A DNA stretch of 64,000 nucleotides from Alteribacillus bidgolensis (GTDB lineage Bacteria; Bacillota; Bacilli; Bacillales; Marinococcaceae): assembly GCF_002886255.1 (NCBI RefSeq), contig NZ_KZ614149.1, positions 1,178,001-1,242,000 on the forward strand, written 5' to 3'. Positions 16,139-24,319 of this stretch are shown here, piece after piece. Position numbers and translations under genes: made by a program. The notes under the pieces were generated by a model. The model searched no databases, was not told where the DNA came from, and saw only the letters and a list, made by a program, of their open reading frames with translations. The first letter of the stretch is position 1. Each line of letters begins with the position of its first letter.

Positions 16139-17617
16139 TTATTGTCTGCCTTGTTTTATATCTATGATGGCTTTTTCTGCTTCTTTCCGATCATCGAAGT
16201 CTAACACGTTTTCTCCGATCACTTGGTAGGTTTCGTGGCCTTTTCCAGCAATTAAAATAACATCATTGTCGTTTGCTCGTTCAACAGCATAACGAATCGC
16301 TTCTCTTCGGTCCGCAATAACGGTATAATCATCCTTTTGCTGCACCCCGCTTACCATTTGATCAAGAATTTGCTTAGGATCTTCATTTCTTGGATTATCA
16401 GATGTGAAAATTGCATGATGACTGTATCTCACAGCAATTTTAGCCATTTCGGGCCGCTTGGATGCATCTCGGTCTCCTCCGCATCCTGCAATCACATAAA
16501 TGCTGCCATTTGCCATATCCTGTAACGTTTGTAACACATTTTCCAAACTATCTGGTGTATGTGCATAATCAACAATAACAGCATATGGCTGACCAGCATC
16601 GACTGGTTCAAAACGACCAGCTACTCCGCTTACTTTACTCAAAGCATTTTTTATTGTGTCAAGCCCAACCCCTTCTGCCAAACAAGCACCAGCAGCAGCA
16701 AGCGCATTGTAAACACTGAAACGGCCAATTAAAGAAAGTTCAATTTCTCTCTCTCCCCACGGTGTTACCAAGGTAAACGTCGTGCCAGCCGGCGAAATGT
16801 TTACATCTAATGCTTGAATGTCACTTGTCTGATCAATTCCGTATGTAAGAACAGGAGCAGCACACATTTTTTCAAAATCCTCCGAAGCAGCATCATCTGC
16901 ATTCAGGACGGCTGTTTTGCGCTCTCCATCATACGTGTTTCCAAGCTGAGAAAACAAGAGACCCTTGGCCTGTTTATATGCTTCCATTGTTTGATGATAA
17001 TCTAAATGATCCTTTGTCAGATTTGTAAAGACGGCTGTATTAAAATCACTGCCTCTCACTCGGCCAAGATCAAGGGCATGTGATGACACTTCCATTACAC
17101 AACTGTCGACTTGTGAAGAGGCCATTTCTGAAAACAGCTCTTGCAATGGCAGTGATTCTGGCGTGGTATTTTTCGTTTCAGCTTTCTTTGCACCAATTTT
17201 TGTATACATGGTGCCGATCAAACCCGTATTACGCTTATCTTCTTGTAAAATTGTTACAACTAAATGGCTGGTGGTTGTTTTTCCGTTCGTTCCAGTGATT
17301 CCAATTAAACGGAACTTGGTAGTCGGGTGGTCAAAAAACATATTTGCCATTATGGCCATTGCTCGTTTTGAATCTTTAACGAGGACTACGGGAATACTAA
17401 CATTAAGTTTTTCTTCGGCTACGATAGCGCTGGCTCCTTGTTTTTCTGCCTGCTCGGCAAATTGATGGCCATCTACGGTATAGCCTCGAATACAAAAAAA
17501 CAAGCCGCCTTTTTTTACTTCACGGGAATCCATATGTATAGAAGTAATAGATGGATTTTCATTAGGTATTATTTTTTCATCAAGCAAATGACTTGTTAAG
17601 TCTTTTAATTTTTTCAT
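16139..17617 (-). CDS. murE: UDP-MurNAc-tripeptide synthetase MurE (meso-DAP type)
   Basis: The cytoplasmic ligase that adds the third amino acid to the stem peptide. The 492-residue product has the P-loop GITGTNGKTTTSHLV (about 108-120), AVFTNLTKDHLDYHQTM, VDYAHTPDSLENVL and the substrate-specificity motif DNPR in FTSDNPRNEDPKQIL, which marks use of meso-diaminopimelate. The start at 17617 follows CAGGAGAG by seven bases. It is the first gene after the second composite repeat, so transcription of murE to murB may begin there. Confidence 0.97.
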   Translation of the reverse strand: MKKLKDLTSHLLDEKIIPNENPSITSIHMDSREVKKGGLFFCIRGYTVDGHQFAEQAEKQGASAIVAEEKLNVSIPVVLVKDSKRAMAIMANMFFDHPTTKFRLIGITGTNGKTTTSHLVVTILQEDKRNTGLIGTMYTKIGAKKAETKNTTPESLPLQELFSEMASSQVDSCVMEVSSHALDLGRVRGSDFNTAVFTNLTKDHLDYHQTMEAYKQAKGLLFSQLGNTYDGERKTAVLNADDAASEDFEKMCAAPVLTYGIDQTSDIQALDVNISPAGTTFTLVTPWGEREIELSLIGRFSVYNALAAAGACLAEGVGLDTIKNALSKVSGVAGRFEPVDAGQPYAVIVDYAHTPDSLENVLQTLQDMANGSIYVIAGCGGDRDASKRPEMAKIAVRYSHHAIFTSDNPRNEDPKQILDQMVSGVQQKDDYTVIADRREAIRYAVERANDNDVILIAGKGHETYQVIGENVLDFDDRKEAEKAIIDIKQGRQ

Positions 17618-17649
17618 TGTAAATCTCTCCTGAAACATAAAATAGTAAG

Positions 17650-17910
17650 AAAAGCGCAAGCACCCTTGTCAGCCTTGACAGGTAAATGTTCTCCAGGCAA
17701 TAAAGGCGCTCTTTGCCTTTAATGACTGGAGGTTATTTAACCCCGAGAGGCTGGGCGCTGAAGCTCGACACCAAAGCGCAAAATTTTATACTTTCCTATC
17801 TTATTAGAAAAACGTAGCTTACCGCCAAGTCAAAATGGCCGAAGACGTAGTCTTACTTATACTTTGATCCTTTAACAAAGTTAAACATTCCTAAAGTATT
17901 AGAAAAGCGC
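17650..17910 (+). repeat. Composite RUCCU-hairpin repeat, copy C
   Basis: It occupies most of the 362-base gap between spoVD and murE. It begins with AAAAGCGCAAGCACCCTTG, shares the ACAGGTAAATGTTCTCCAGG ... GGCGCTGAAGCTCGACACC block with copy B, and ends in a two-hairpin core (17804-17905) with arms CTTaCCGCC/GGCcGAAG and ACTTTG/CAAAGT. The three-GUCCU-hairpin segment of copy B is absent. Orientation is plus, opposite to all neighbouring genes. Confidence 0.78.
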
Positions 17911-17923
17911 ATATAAAGATAGG

Positions 17924-17962
17924 ATACCGGCTGAACCGTAATGGAAAGCAGCCGGCTTTCAA
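17924..17962 (-). terminator. Hairpin downstream of spoVD
   Basis: On the minus strand GCCGGCTG / CAGCCGGT form an 8-bp stem around a 15-base loop, about 20 bases past the spoVD stop. There is no clear T-tract, so termination here is uncertain. Confidence 0.45.
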
Positions 17963-17979
17963 AAGACGTCCTTTCTATT

Positions 17980-19914
17980 TTAATCGGAAGAATCTGTTTT
18001 GTCACCAAGGTAAAGTCTAATTGTTGCACCTTCTTTCACTTTTTCCCCTGCTTTCGGAGACTGAGAAACAATTACAGGCCCTTCACCTTCTGTTTCAATA
18101 TTAAGCGGATAATAAGCATCATGAAGCTCTTTTAACGTTAACCCGGTCATATCAGGCATTTCCATAAGCACATCATCATTCCAAGCTAAATCTTTTTCAA
18201 TTTGCTCGCTTCTTCTTTCTACTCCCATTACCGTTAAACTATCTTCTATAATGTTTCCAACAATCGGAGCAGCTACAATACCACCAAACTGCAGCGTGTC
18301 CTTTGGATTGTCGATCGCTGTATAGACGACAATTTCCGGATCGTCTGCAGGCGCAAATCCAATAAAAGATACGATATGGTTATTTTCTAAATATTTACCA
18401 CCTACTGCTTTTTGAGCTGTACCTGTTTTCCCGCCGACTCTATACCCGTCCGCAAATGCTCCTTTTCCTGTACCTTTAGCTACGACGTGCTCTAAAGCAT
18501 TTCTAACTTCTGCTGAGGTGTCCTCAGAAATGACCCGTTTTTTCATAACAGGAGGATGAGACTCTTTCACCTGTCCGGTAACGGGGTCCAGCCATTCTTT
18601 TGCTAAATGAGGTTCATACAAATATCCGCCGTTCACAGCTGCCGATACAGCCGCCACTTGCTGCAGCGGGGTAACCGAAACGCCTTGACCGAATGCGGTT
18701 GTCGCTAGCTCAAGCGGCCCGACATTTTCTTCATCAAACAAAATACCCTTTCCCTCTCCCTGCAGGTCGATGCCAGTTTTTTGCCCAAACCCAAAATTTT
18801 CAATGTAGTCAAATAGCGTTTCCTTCCCAAGCCTCTCTCCTAATACGACAAAGCCAGGGTTGCAGGAGTTTTGAACAACTTCTAAAAATGACTGCTCACC
18901 GTGGCCGCCTTTCTTCCAGCAGCGAAGCTTCGTTCCGTTTACTTCAATATAGCCCGGATCGTGGAAATGATCATGCTCAAGGTCGACCTTGCCTTCTTCT
19001 AATGCTGCTGCAAGTGTAATGATCTTAAACGTAGAACCCGGTTCATACTGGGACCAAACCGGCTTATTCTGGTTATAGATTTCCGGCGGAACTTCCCTGT
19101 ATTCTTCTGGATGAAAATCAGGCCGGCTGCTCATTCCTAAAATCTCGCCCGAATCCGGGTCCATTGCTATGGCAAGTGCTCCGTCCGGATCATATGTTGC
19201 CTCTGCTATATCGAGTTCTCTCTCTATTATAGTCTGGACTCTAGAATCAATTGTTAACCTTAAATTTTCCCCTTTTTCTGGACGTTTGTACTGATCTGCC
19301 ATGCCCTGCATACGCTGGCCTTTTGCATCCGAAAAGAAGGACACTCGTCCTGGTACACCTTTTAACTTCTCATCATAATATTGTTCAATCCCTGTCAGTC
19401 CTTGGTTGTCAATCCCCGCGAAACCAAGAACGTGGGAAAGATATTTCCCTTTCGGATAGTGGCGTTTATTGTCTTCTGCAATATAAATCCCTTCTATTTC
19501 AAGGTCTCTTACTTCTTTTGCTTTTTCTTTGCTGATTTTTCGTCCTTCAGGGGTAAGGCGGACCATCCGTTCATTTTGGGTAACCCACCCATGGGCTTTC
19601 TCAACGCTCACACCGAGTACTTCTGCTAGCTTTTGTGCGGCATCGTCCGGGTCTTCAATTTGTCTTGGCACAGCCAAAACGGAAGGGGCACTTACATTTG
19701 TTGCAAGAACTTCTCCATTCCGATCAATAATCTCCCCGCGTTCTGCTTCAAATGGAACATCTCTGCTCCAAGAATCCTCTGCTAATTCAGTCAGCCACTC
19801 TCCCATGGAAAATTGAACATAGCCAAGGCGTATGAGAAGAATCATTATTGCAAGCCCGCCTGCAATGAGTACAAAAAAAAGTCTTTTTCTAACCGTTACA
19901 AATGATACGCGCAT
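17980..19914 (-). CDS. spoVD: Sporulation-specific class B penicillin-binding protein SpoVD
   Basis: A 644-residue membrane-anchored transpeptidase for spore cortex peptidoglycan. It has an N-terminal membrane segment (about 10-30), a pedestal domain with RGEIIDRNGEVLA, and a transpeptidase domain with EPGSTFKI (active Ser near 294), SCN and KTGTAQ. A single PASTA domain (DMTGLTLKELHDAYYPLNIE...) ends the protein, which separates SpoVD from vegetative PBP2b with two. GGTGGTG precedes the ATG. It lies after pbpB as in B. subtilis; I could not find a convincing sigma-E promoter in the 111-base gap. Confidence 0.95.
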   Translation of the reverse strand: MRVSFVTVRKRLFFVLIAGGLAIMILLIRLGYVQFSMGEWLTELAEDSWSRDVPFEAERGEIIDRNGEVLATNVSAPSVLAVPRQIEDPDDAAQKLAEVLGVSVEKAHGWVTQNERMVRLTPEGRKISKEKAKEVRDLEIEGIYIAEDNKRHYPKGKYLSHVLGFAGIDNQGLTGIEQYYDEKLKGVPGRVSFFSDAKGQRMQGMADQYKRPEKGENLRLTIDSRVQTIIERELDIAEATYDPDGALAIAMDPDSGEILGMSSRPDFHPEEYREVPPEIYNQNKPVWSQYEPGSTFKIITLAAALEEGKVDLEHDHFHDPGYIEVNGTKLRCWKKGGHGEQSFLEVVQNSCNPGFVVLGERLGKETLFDYIENFGFGQKTGIDLQGEGKGILFDEENVGPLELATTAFGQGVSVTPLQQVAAVSAAVNGGYLYEPHLAKEWLDPVTGQVKESHPPVMKKRVISEDTSAEVRNALEHVVAKGTGKGAFADGYRVGGKTGTAQKAVGGKYLENNHIVSFIGFAPADDPEIVVYTAIDNPKDTLQFGGIVAAPIVGNIIEDSLTVMGVERRSEQIEKDLAWNDDVLMEMPDMTGLTLKELHDAYYPLNIETEGEGPVIVSQSPKAGEKVKEGATIRLYLGDKTDSSD

Positions 19915-20025
19915 GTCCGAAACACCACCATAAGGTTGATAGTAAAAAGAAAAATATCTGCCTCTTTACACCTTATGCTTGTTTCTTTTTTATAAGAACG
20001 GTCACAAATTCAGGCTTTTTTTCTA

Positions 20026-22245
20026 TCAATCTCTTCGTTGTATATCTTCACCTGTTTCTTCTTCAGCTTGTCCTTCTTCAGACGGTTGTTCGACACTTTC
20101 TTCCTCTTGATTTTCTCTAATTTGGGAAGGTGTATTTAACTCTACGGTTACGTAACCTTCTTTTTGTACAGAAGCTCCTGGTTCAACACTTTGGTCAGTC
20201 ACATAACCAGAACCAATATGGTGCAGTGATAAACCGAGCAAATCGCTCATCCTCTTCACATCTCGCAGAGACCATCCTCCTAAGTCTGGCATCTTCACTT
20301 CACCATCGGTGCGTAAAAATACTTTTTCTCCTATAATTAACGGTTCACCTTCTGCTGGATATTGATCAACAACCGTGCTGCCATCACCAAGCACAACCGG
20401 TTCAAGTCCAAATTCTTCTAATTCATGAACTGCTTCATTCATTGACTGATCAACATACGATTTAGCTTCAATACCCTCTTCTTCATATACATCTTCGTCT
20501 TCTACATCTTGTGGAGTCAGGTTCATATAAGACAAACTTTGTTTCATAACAGGATTAAATATTGCAGCAACTGGAGCGGAACCGGCTTCATGCCCTTCTA
20601 ACTTAGGGCGGTCAACCGCAACATATACAATAATACTCGGATCATCTGCCGGGGCCATGCCCATAAAAGAGAAAATATTCTGGTTATGTCCGGAAATATA
20701 GCCTCCACCCTCAGGATTACTGATTTGTGCCGTTCCTGTTTTTCCGGCTACGTCAATTCCATCTATATAGAACGGACGCCCTGTTCCATTTTCAGAGGTT
20801 ACTACTCTCTCTAGTTTTTTTCTCACTTCTGCTGCTGTTTTTTTACTAATTGGATTACCAGCACTTTCCGGGGCAGATTCATAGGTATACGTTTGATCAC
20901 TAGAATTATAGATTTTGTCGATAATATATGGATCCACCATTTCTCCATCATTAGCTATGGCTGTAGCTGCTTTTACCATTTGAATCGGAGTTACTGCTGT
21001 TGCCTGGCCAAAAGCAGTAACAGCCGCATCCAATTCACTTGACTCTGCAATACTGCTGTTAGCTTCATTTGGCAGGTCAATTCCAGTTGTCTCTCTGAAT
21101 CCAAATGCTTCAAGGTAATTATACAGCCTCTCTGGCTTTAACTTTTCTAGAGCTAGCTTAGCAAACGCTACATTAGAAGAGCGTTCAAGGCCTTCATCGT
21201 ACGTAATTTCACCCCAGCCTTTGTTATTATTATGATCTCCTATTGTGGTGCTTCCAATATCATAAGTGCCTGATTCATATGTCTCTTCTCCATTATATAC
21301 TCCTTCTTCTATTGCAGCTGCCAAGGTGAACATTTTCATGGTAGACCCCGGTTCAATCCGGTCTGAAATGGCATAATTCGTATAATTGGTAATGGATTCA
21401 TATTCATTTGGATTAAAGCTTGGACGGTTGCTCATCCCAAGAATTTCTCCTGTTTCAGCATTCGCTACGATAGCTGTCATTTTATTTGGCTCATATTCTT
21501 CTTCAACCTCTGTCATCGCTTGTTCCAATGCGGTTTGAATATTCGAGTCAATCGTAAGGTATACGTCTTCCCCGTCTATTGGCTCCTGGAGAACTTCCTG
21601 TTTATCAAATAAAGGAATTCCTTTCACATTACGCTTATATGACAAAGAACCATCTGTAGGAGACAGGCGTTCGTCCAATCCTTTTTCTAATCCCATTCTT
21701 GCTTCACTCATATCTCTTTCGGTATACCCTAATACATGAGAGGCAAACGTTTGATTAGGATAATACCTCTGTTCTTCTGTACGAAAGTGTATTCCAGGAA
21801 GTTCTAATTCCTCGATCTCCTGTTTTTCAGATAAGGTTAAGTATTTCGAACCCGGTCCCAGCTCTACCTGAAATACTTCCTCTCGTGTTAAAAGGTCGAT
21901 TAAATCCTTTTTTTCTATATCAATTAACGGTGCCAGCTTTTCTGCTGTTTCTTCAGGCTCTTCTACATGTTCTTCATAATTTTCATCGAGCACTGCAAAT
22001 GCAGTATATGACTGCACTTCTTCAGCAAGTGCTCCTCCTTTACGATCAAATATTGTACCCCGTTCCCCATGCAAAGTCTGAGTCGTCGTCCAACGTGACT
22101 CTGCCATTGCCTGTAAATCCTGTCCTTTCACTTCTTTTGCTACTTGCACGTACACCACTCGTCCGGCAAATATTAAAAAAAACAAAGATATAAGAACCAT
22201 TAATAATAATGCTCTTTTTATAATGGTTTTCCGAGTTTGCGCCAA
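20026..22245 (-). CDS. pbpB: Septal class B penicillin-binding protein PBP2b
   Basis: The essential septal transpeptidase partner of FtsW. The product of about 739 residues has an N-terminal anchor (ALLLMVLISLFFLIFAGRVV), the pedestal with HGERGTIFDRKG, transpeptidase motifs EPGSTMKMF, SSN and KTGTAQ, and two PASTA domains near the C-terminus followed by an acidic tail (about 30 residues rich in E and Q). I place the start at the TTG at 22245, five bases after GGTGGTGA. A GTG at 22293 keeps the frame but lies against the ftsL terminator hairpin. Confidence 0.93.
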   Translation of the reverse strand: MAQTRKTIIKRALLLMVLISLFFLIFAGRVVYVQVAKEVKGQDLQAMAESRWTTTQTLHGERGTIFDRKGGALAEEVQSYTAFAVLDENYEEHVEEPEETAEKLAPLIDIEKKDLIDLLTREEVFQVELGPGSKYLTLSEKQEIEELELPGIHFRTEEQRYYPNQTFASHVLGYTERDMSEARMGLEKGLDERLSPTDGSLSYKRNVKGIPLFDKQEVLQEPIDGEDVYLTIDSNIQTALEQAMTEVEEEYEPNKMTAIVANAETGEILGMSNRPSFNPNEYESITNYTNYAISDRIEPGSTMKMFTLAAAIEEGVYNGEETYESGTYDIGSTTIGDHNNNKGWGEITYDEGLERSSNVAFAKLALEKLKPERLYNYLEAFGFRETTGIDLPNEANSSIAESSELDAAVTAFGQATAVTPIQMVKAATAIANDGEMVDPYIIDKIYNSSDQTYTYESAPESAGNPISKKTAAEVRKKLERVVTSENGTGRPFYIDGIDVAGKTGTAQISNPEGGGYISGHNQNIFSFMGMAPADDPSIIVYVAVDRPKLEGHEAGSAPVAAIFNPVMKQSLSYMNLTPQDVEDEDVYEEEGIEAKSYVDQSMNEAVHELEEFGLEPVVLGDGSTVVDQYPAEGEPLIIGEKVFLRTDGEVKMPDLGGWSLRDVKRMSDLLGLSLHHIGSGYVTDQSVEPGASVQKEGYVTVELNTPSQIRENQEEESVEQPSEEGQAEEETGEDIQRRD

Positions 22246-22296
22246 ATTAATCACCACCTGTAGATGTAAATGTCCTCGTTGTTTTCCTTTCACCTT

Positions 22297-22341
22297 AAAA
22301 GGGGCGGCCAGTAGTAATTGCTACTTTCGGCCGACCCCCAA
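22297..22341 (-). terminator. Terminator-like hairpin between ftsL and pbpB
   Basis: On the minus strand GGGgtCGGCCgaAAGTAG pairs with CTACTggCCGcCCC and is followed by TTTTAAGG. It sits between two co-directional essential genes and could attenuate pbpB expression relative to mraZ-rsmH-ftsL. Confidence 0.65.
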
Positions 22342-22359
22342 GATTTACTTATATTATTG

Positions 22360-22728
22360 TTAAGGCCTTGAGTTTTGAATAACTTTCACTTTATCATCAT
22401 TGAGTTCCATTCCAAGCTCCTCTTTAGCATAGTGCATAATGCGATCTGGAGCGCTCAATTCTGATACTTCTAATTCAAGGCTTTTATTTATATCAGATTG
22501 TTGATTGATTGAATGGTTTAAAGATGAAATTTGTCGTTCTTGAGCGTATATGTTTGCATAATTCGTAACAACAAGAAGGGAAGCTGTTATCACAGCCACC
22601 AGCATGCCTGTAATAATCAGTTTCTCTCCTTTCGTTACTTTTCTCTGAATTGAATGTTGCTGCACTTGCTGCTGTACAACTTGTTTCTCTTGTTTTTGGC
22701 GCTGAAGTTGACGGGCCAGATTATCCAT
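22360..22728 (-). CDS. ftsL: Cell division protein FtsL
   Basis: A small bitopic division protein of 122 residues. A basic, glutamine-rich cytoplasmic head (LARQLQRQKQEKQVVQQQVQQ) precedes one membrane segment (about 55-78). An extracytoplasmic leucine-zipper-like coiled coil (QISSLNHSINQQSDINKSLELEVSELS) follows and pairs with DivIC/DivIB. The C-terminal MHYAKEELGMELNDDKVKVI is the FtsL-family ending. It lies 12 bases after rsmH, and its position between rsmH and pbpB settles the assignment despite the low sequence conservation of the family. Confidence 0.93.
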   Translation of the reverse strand: MDNLARQLQRQKQEKQVVQQQVQQHSIQRKVTKGEKLIITGMLVAVITASLLVVTNYANIYAQERQISSLNHSINQQSDINKSLELEVSELSAPDRIMHYAKEELGMELNDDKVKVIQNSRP

Positions 22729-22740
22729 ATTACCTTCCCC

Positions 22741-23676
22741 CTAACGTTTTTCCGCAATTCTCAATTTAGCAGAATGAGCACGGTTGTTCTCTTTTAATTC
22801 TGACTCGTCTGCCAGAATAGGTTTTCTTGTAATAAGCTTTAAGTTAGGTGCCGCTTCATCCGGGATGACAGGTAACCCTTTTGGCAGATCAGGCGGACTG
22901 CTTTCCTTTTTAAATACTTGTTTACAAATCCTGTCTTCTAAGGAATGAAAGGTGATTACACAGATGCGCCCACCGCTGTTTAAAAGGGAAATTGCATCTT
23001 TTAACGCCCTTTCAAACACCTTCAATTCATCATTAACTGCCATTCGAACAGCCTGAAAAGTACGCTTTGAAGGATGCCCTCCTTTTCTTCTCGCTGGAGC
23101 AGGAATAGCCTCTTTAATAATATCTGTTAATTCAAACGTCGTTTCAATAGGTTTTTGAGCTCTTGCAGCCTCAATTTTTCTTGCGATTTGTTTCGCAAAT
23201 TTTTCTTCTCCGTATCTTGAGATAATATAGGCCAAATCCTCAAAACTCCAATGATTAATTATCTCTCTGGCGGTCAGCTCTTGATTTTGATTCATCCGCA
23301 TATCAAGAGAAGCATCAAAACGATAACTGAATCCTCGTTCTGCATGATCAAATTGCGGAGAGGAAACGCCAAGGTCAAATAATACTCCATCAATTCCTGT
23401 TACATTTTTTTCTTGAAGTTTTTCTTTTATCTTTTCGAAATTCGAGTGAATGAACGTAACAGAACTGCTGTAATTATTTAAGCGATCTTCTGCATGGTAA
23501 ATGGCTGTTTCATCTTGGTCAAAGGCATATAAATGACCTGTTCCTTCTAAACGCTGCAAAATGGCCTCACTATGGCCGCCGCCGCCAAGGGTGCAATCCA
23601 CGTATGTACCATCCTTTACTGCCAGTCCTTCCACTGCTTCTTCTAGTAATACGGTATCGTGCTTAAACGAGTCCAA
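22741..23676 (-). CDS. rsmH: 16S rRNA (cytosine-1402-N4)-methyltransferase RsmH
   Basis: A SAM-dependent methyltransferase (MraW) that modifies C1402 in the ribosomal P site. The 311-residue product has the SAM motif YVDCTLGGGGHSEAIL (about 26-41), DGVLFDLGVSSPQFD, RGFSYRFDASLDMRM, and HPSKRTFQAVRMAVNDEL near the centre, then ITFHSLEDRICKQVF. The start is a TTG at 23676 behind GGGGGG. The second gene of the dcw cluster, 57 bases after mraZ. Confidence 0.97.
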   Translation of the reverse strand: MDSFKHDTVLLEEAVEGLAVKDGTYVDCTLGGGGHSEAILQRLEGTGHLYAFDQDETAIYHAEDRLNNYSSSVTFIHSNFEKIKEKLQEKNVTGIDGVLFDLGVSSPQFDHAERGFSYRFDASLDMRMNQNQELTAREIINHWSFEDLAYIISRYGEEKFAKQIARKIEAARAQKPIETTFELTDIIKEAIPAPARRKGGHPSKRTFQAVRMAVNDELKVFERALKDAISLLNSGGRICVITFHSLEDRICKQVFKKESSPPDLPKGLPVIPDEAAPNLKLITRKPILADESELKENNRAHSAKLRIAEKR

Positions 23677-23733
23677 CGAAGCGCTTCCCCCCTTTTTATG
23701 TTTCTATGTTATCTTTTCTCTTTTCACCATTTT

Positions 23734-24165
23734 TTAAAAATCAAAGTCTACAATATTTTCTGCGATCTCTGAGAAAGATTCCTGTGACTCTTCAAAATAC
23801 TCATCCCAGCGTTCTTTACTCCAGATCTCCACGCGTGTAGACACTCCAATAACAACACATTCTTTGGTCAGGCCAGCATAGTGGCGCAAAGTGGAGGGAA
23901 TACTTGTCCTCCCTTGTTTGTCCAGTTCGCATTCAGCCGCTCCTGAAAAGAAGAAGCGGGTAAATGCTCTAGCATCTTTTTTTGTAAAAGGAAGAGATTT
24001 AAGCTTCTTTTCAAGCCGTTCCCATTCATCCATGGGGTAAATAAATAAGCATCCATCCATTCCCCGTGTGATAACGAAGGAAGCCCCCAGCCCTTCCCGA
24101 AATCGGGATGGTATTATCATTCTTCCTTTATCATCCACGTTATGGTGATACTCCCCCATAAACAT
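23734..24165 (-). CDS. mraZ: Transcriptional regulator MraZ
   Basis: A 143-residue AbrB-like protein with two SpoVT/AbrB half-domains: MFMGEYHHNVDDKGRMIIPSRF at the N-terminus and CELDKQGRTSIPSTLRHYAGL in the middle. MraZ forms a ring and binds direct repeats in front of its own gene to control the dcw cluster. The ATG at 24165 is chosen because family members begin MFMGEY; AGGAGG lies 11 bases upstream. Three phased GTGG repeats just upstream are its likely operator. Confidence 0.96.
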   Translation of the reverse strand: MFMGEYHHNVDDKGRMIIPSRFREGLGASFVITRGMDGCLFIYPMDEWERLEKKLKSLPFTKKDARAFTRFFFSGAAECELDKQGRTSIPSTLRHYAGLTKECVVIGVSTRVEIWSKERWDEYFEESQESFSEIAENIVDFDF

Positions 24166-24202
24166 TGCGGAACCATCCTCCTCCACTTTCTATATTTAAG
24201 TT

Positions 24203-24227
24203 ACCACATTCCCCCACTTCGTACCAC
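24203..24227 (-). promoter_or_regulatory. MraZ operator: three GTGGN repeats at 10-bp intervals
   Basis: On the minus strand GTGGT, GTGGG and GTGGT start at 24227, 24217 and 24207, each exactly one helical turn apart, within units like AAAGTGGTAC, GAAGTGGGGG and AATGTGGTAA. Direct repeats of GTGGG/T are the known MraZ target in other bacteria. The site is 38 bases upstream of the mraZ start. Confidence 0.8.
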
Positions 24228-24246
24228 TTTTTCTATAAATTTTTTC

Positions 24247-24284
24247 ACGACAAAAAAGCCCCCTTCTTATGAAGGGGACTTCCA
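24247..24284 (-). terminator. Terminator downstream of bshC
   Basis: On the minus strand GTCCCCTTC ATAA GAAGGGGGC is followed by TTTTTT. It lies 36 bases past the bshC stop and shields the mraZ promoter. Confidence 0.9.
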
Positions 24285-24319
24285 AAAACAGCCTTTAGTT
24301 TTAATGAATTGCACCTTTT

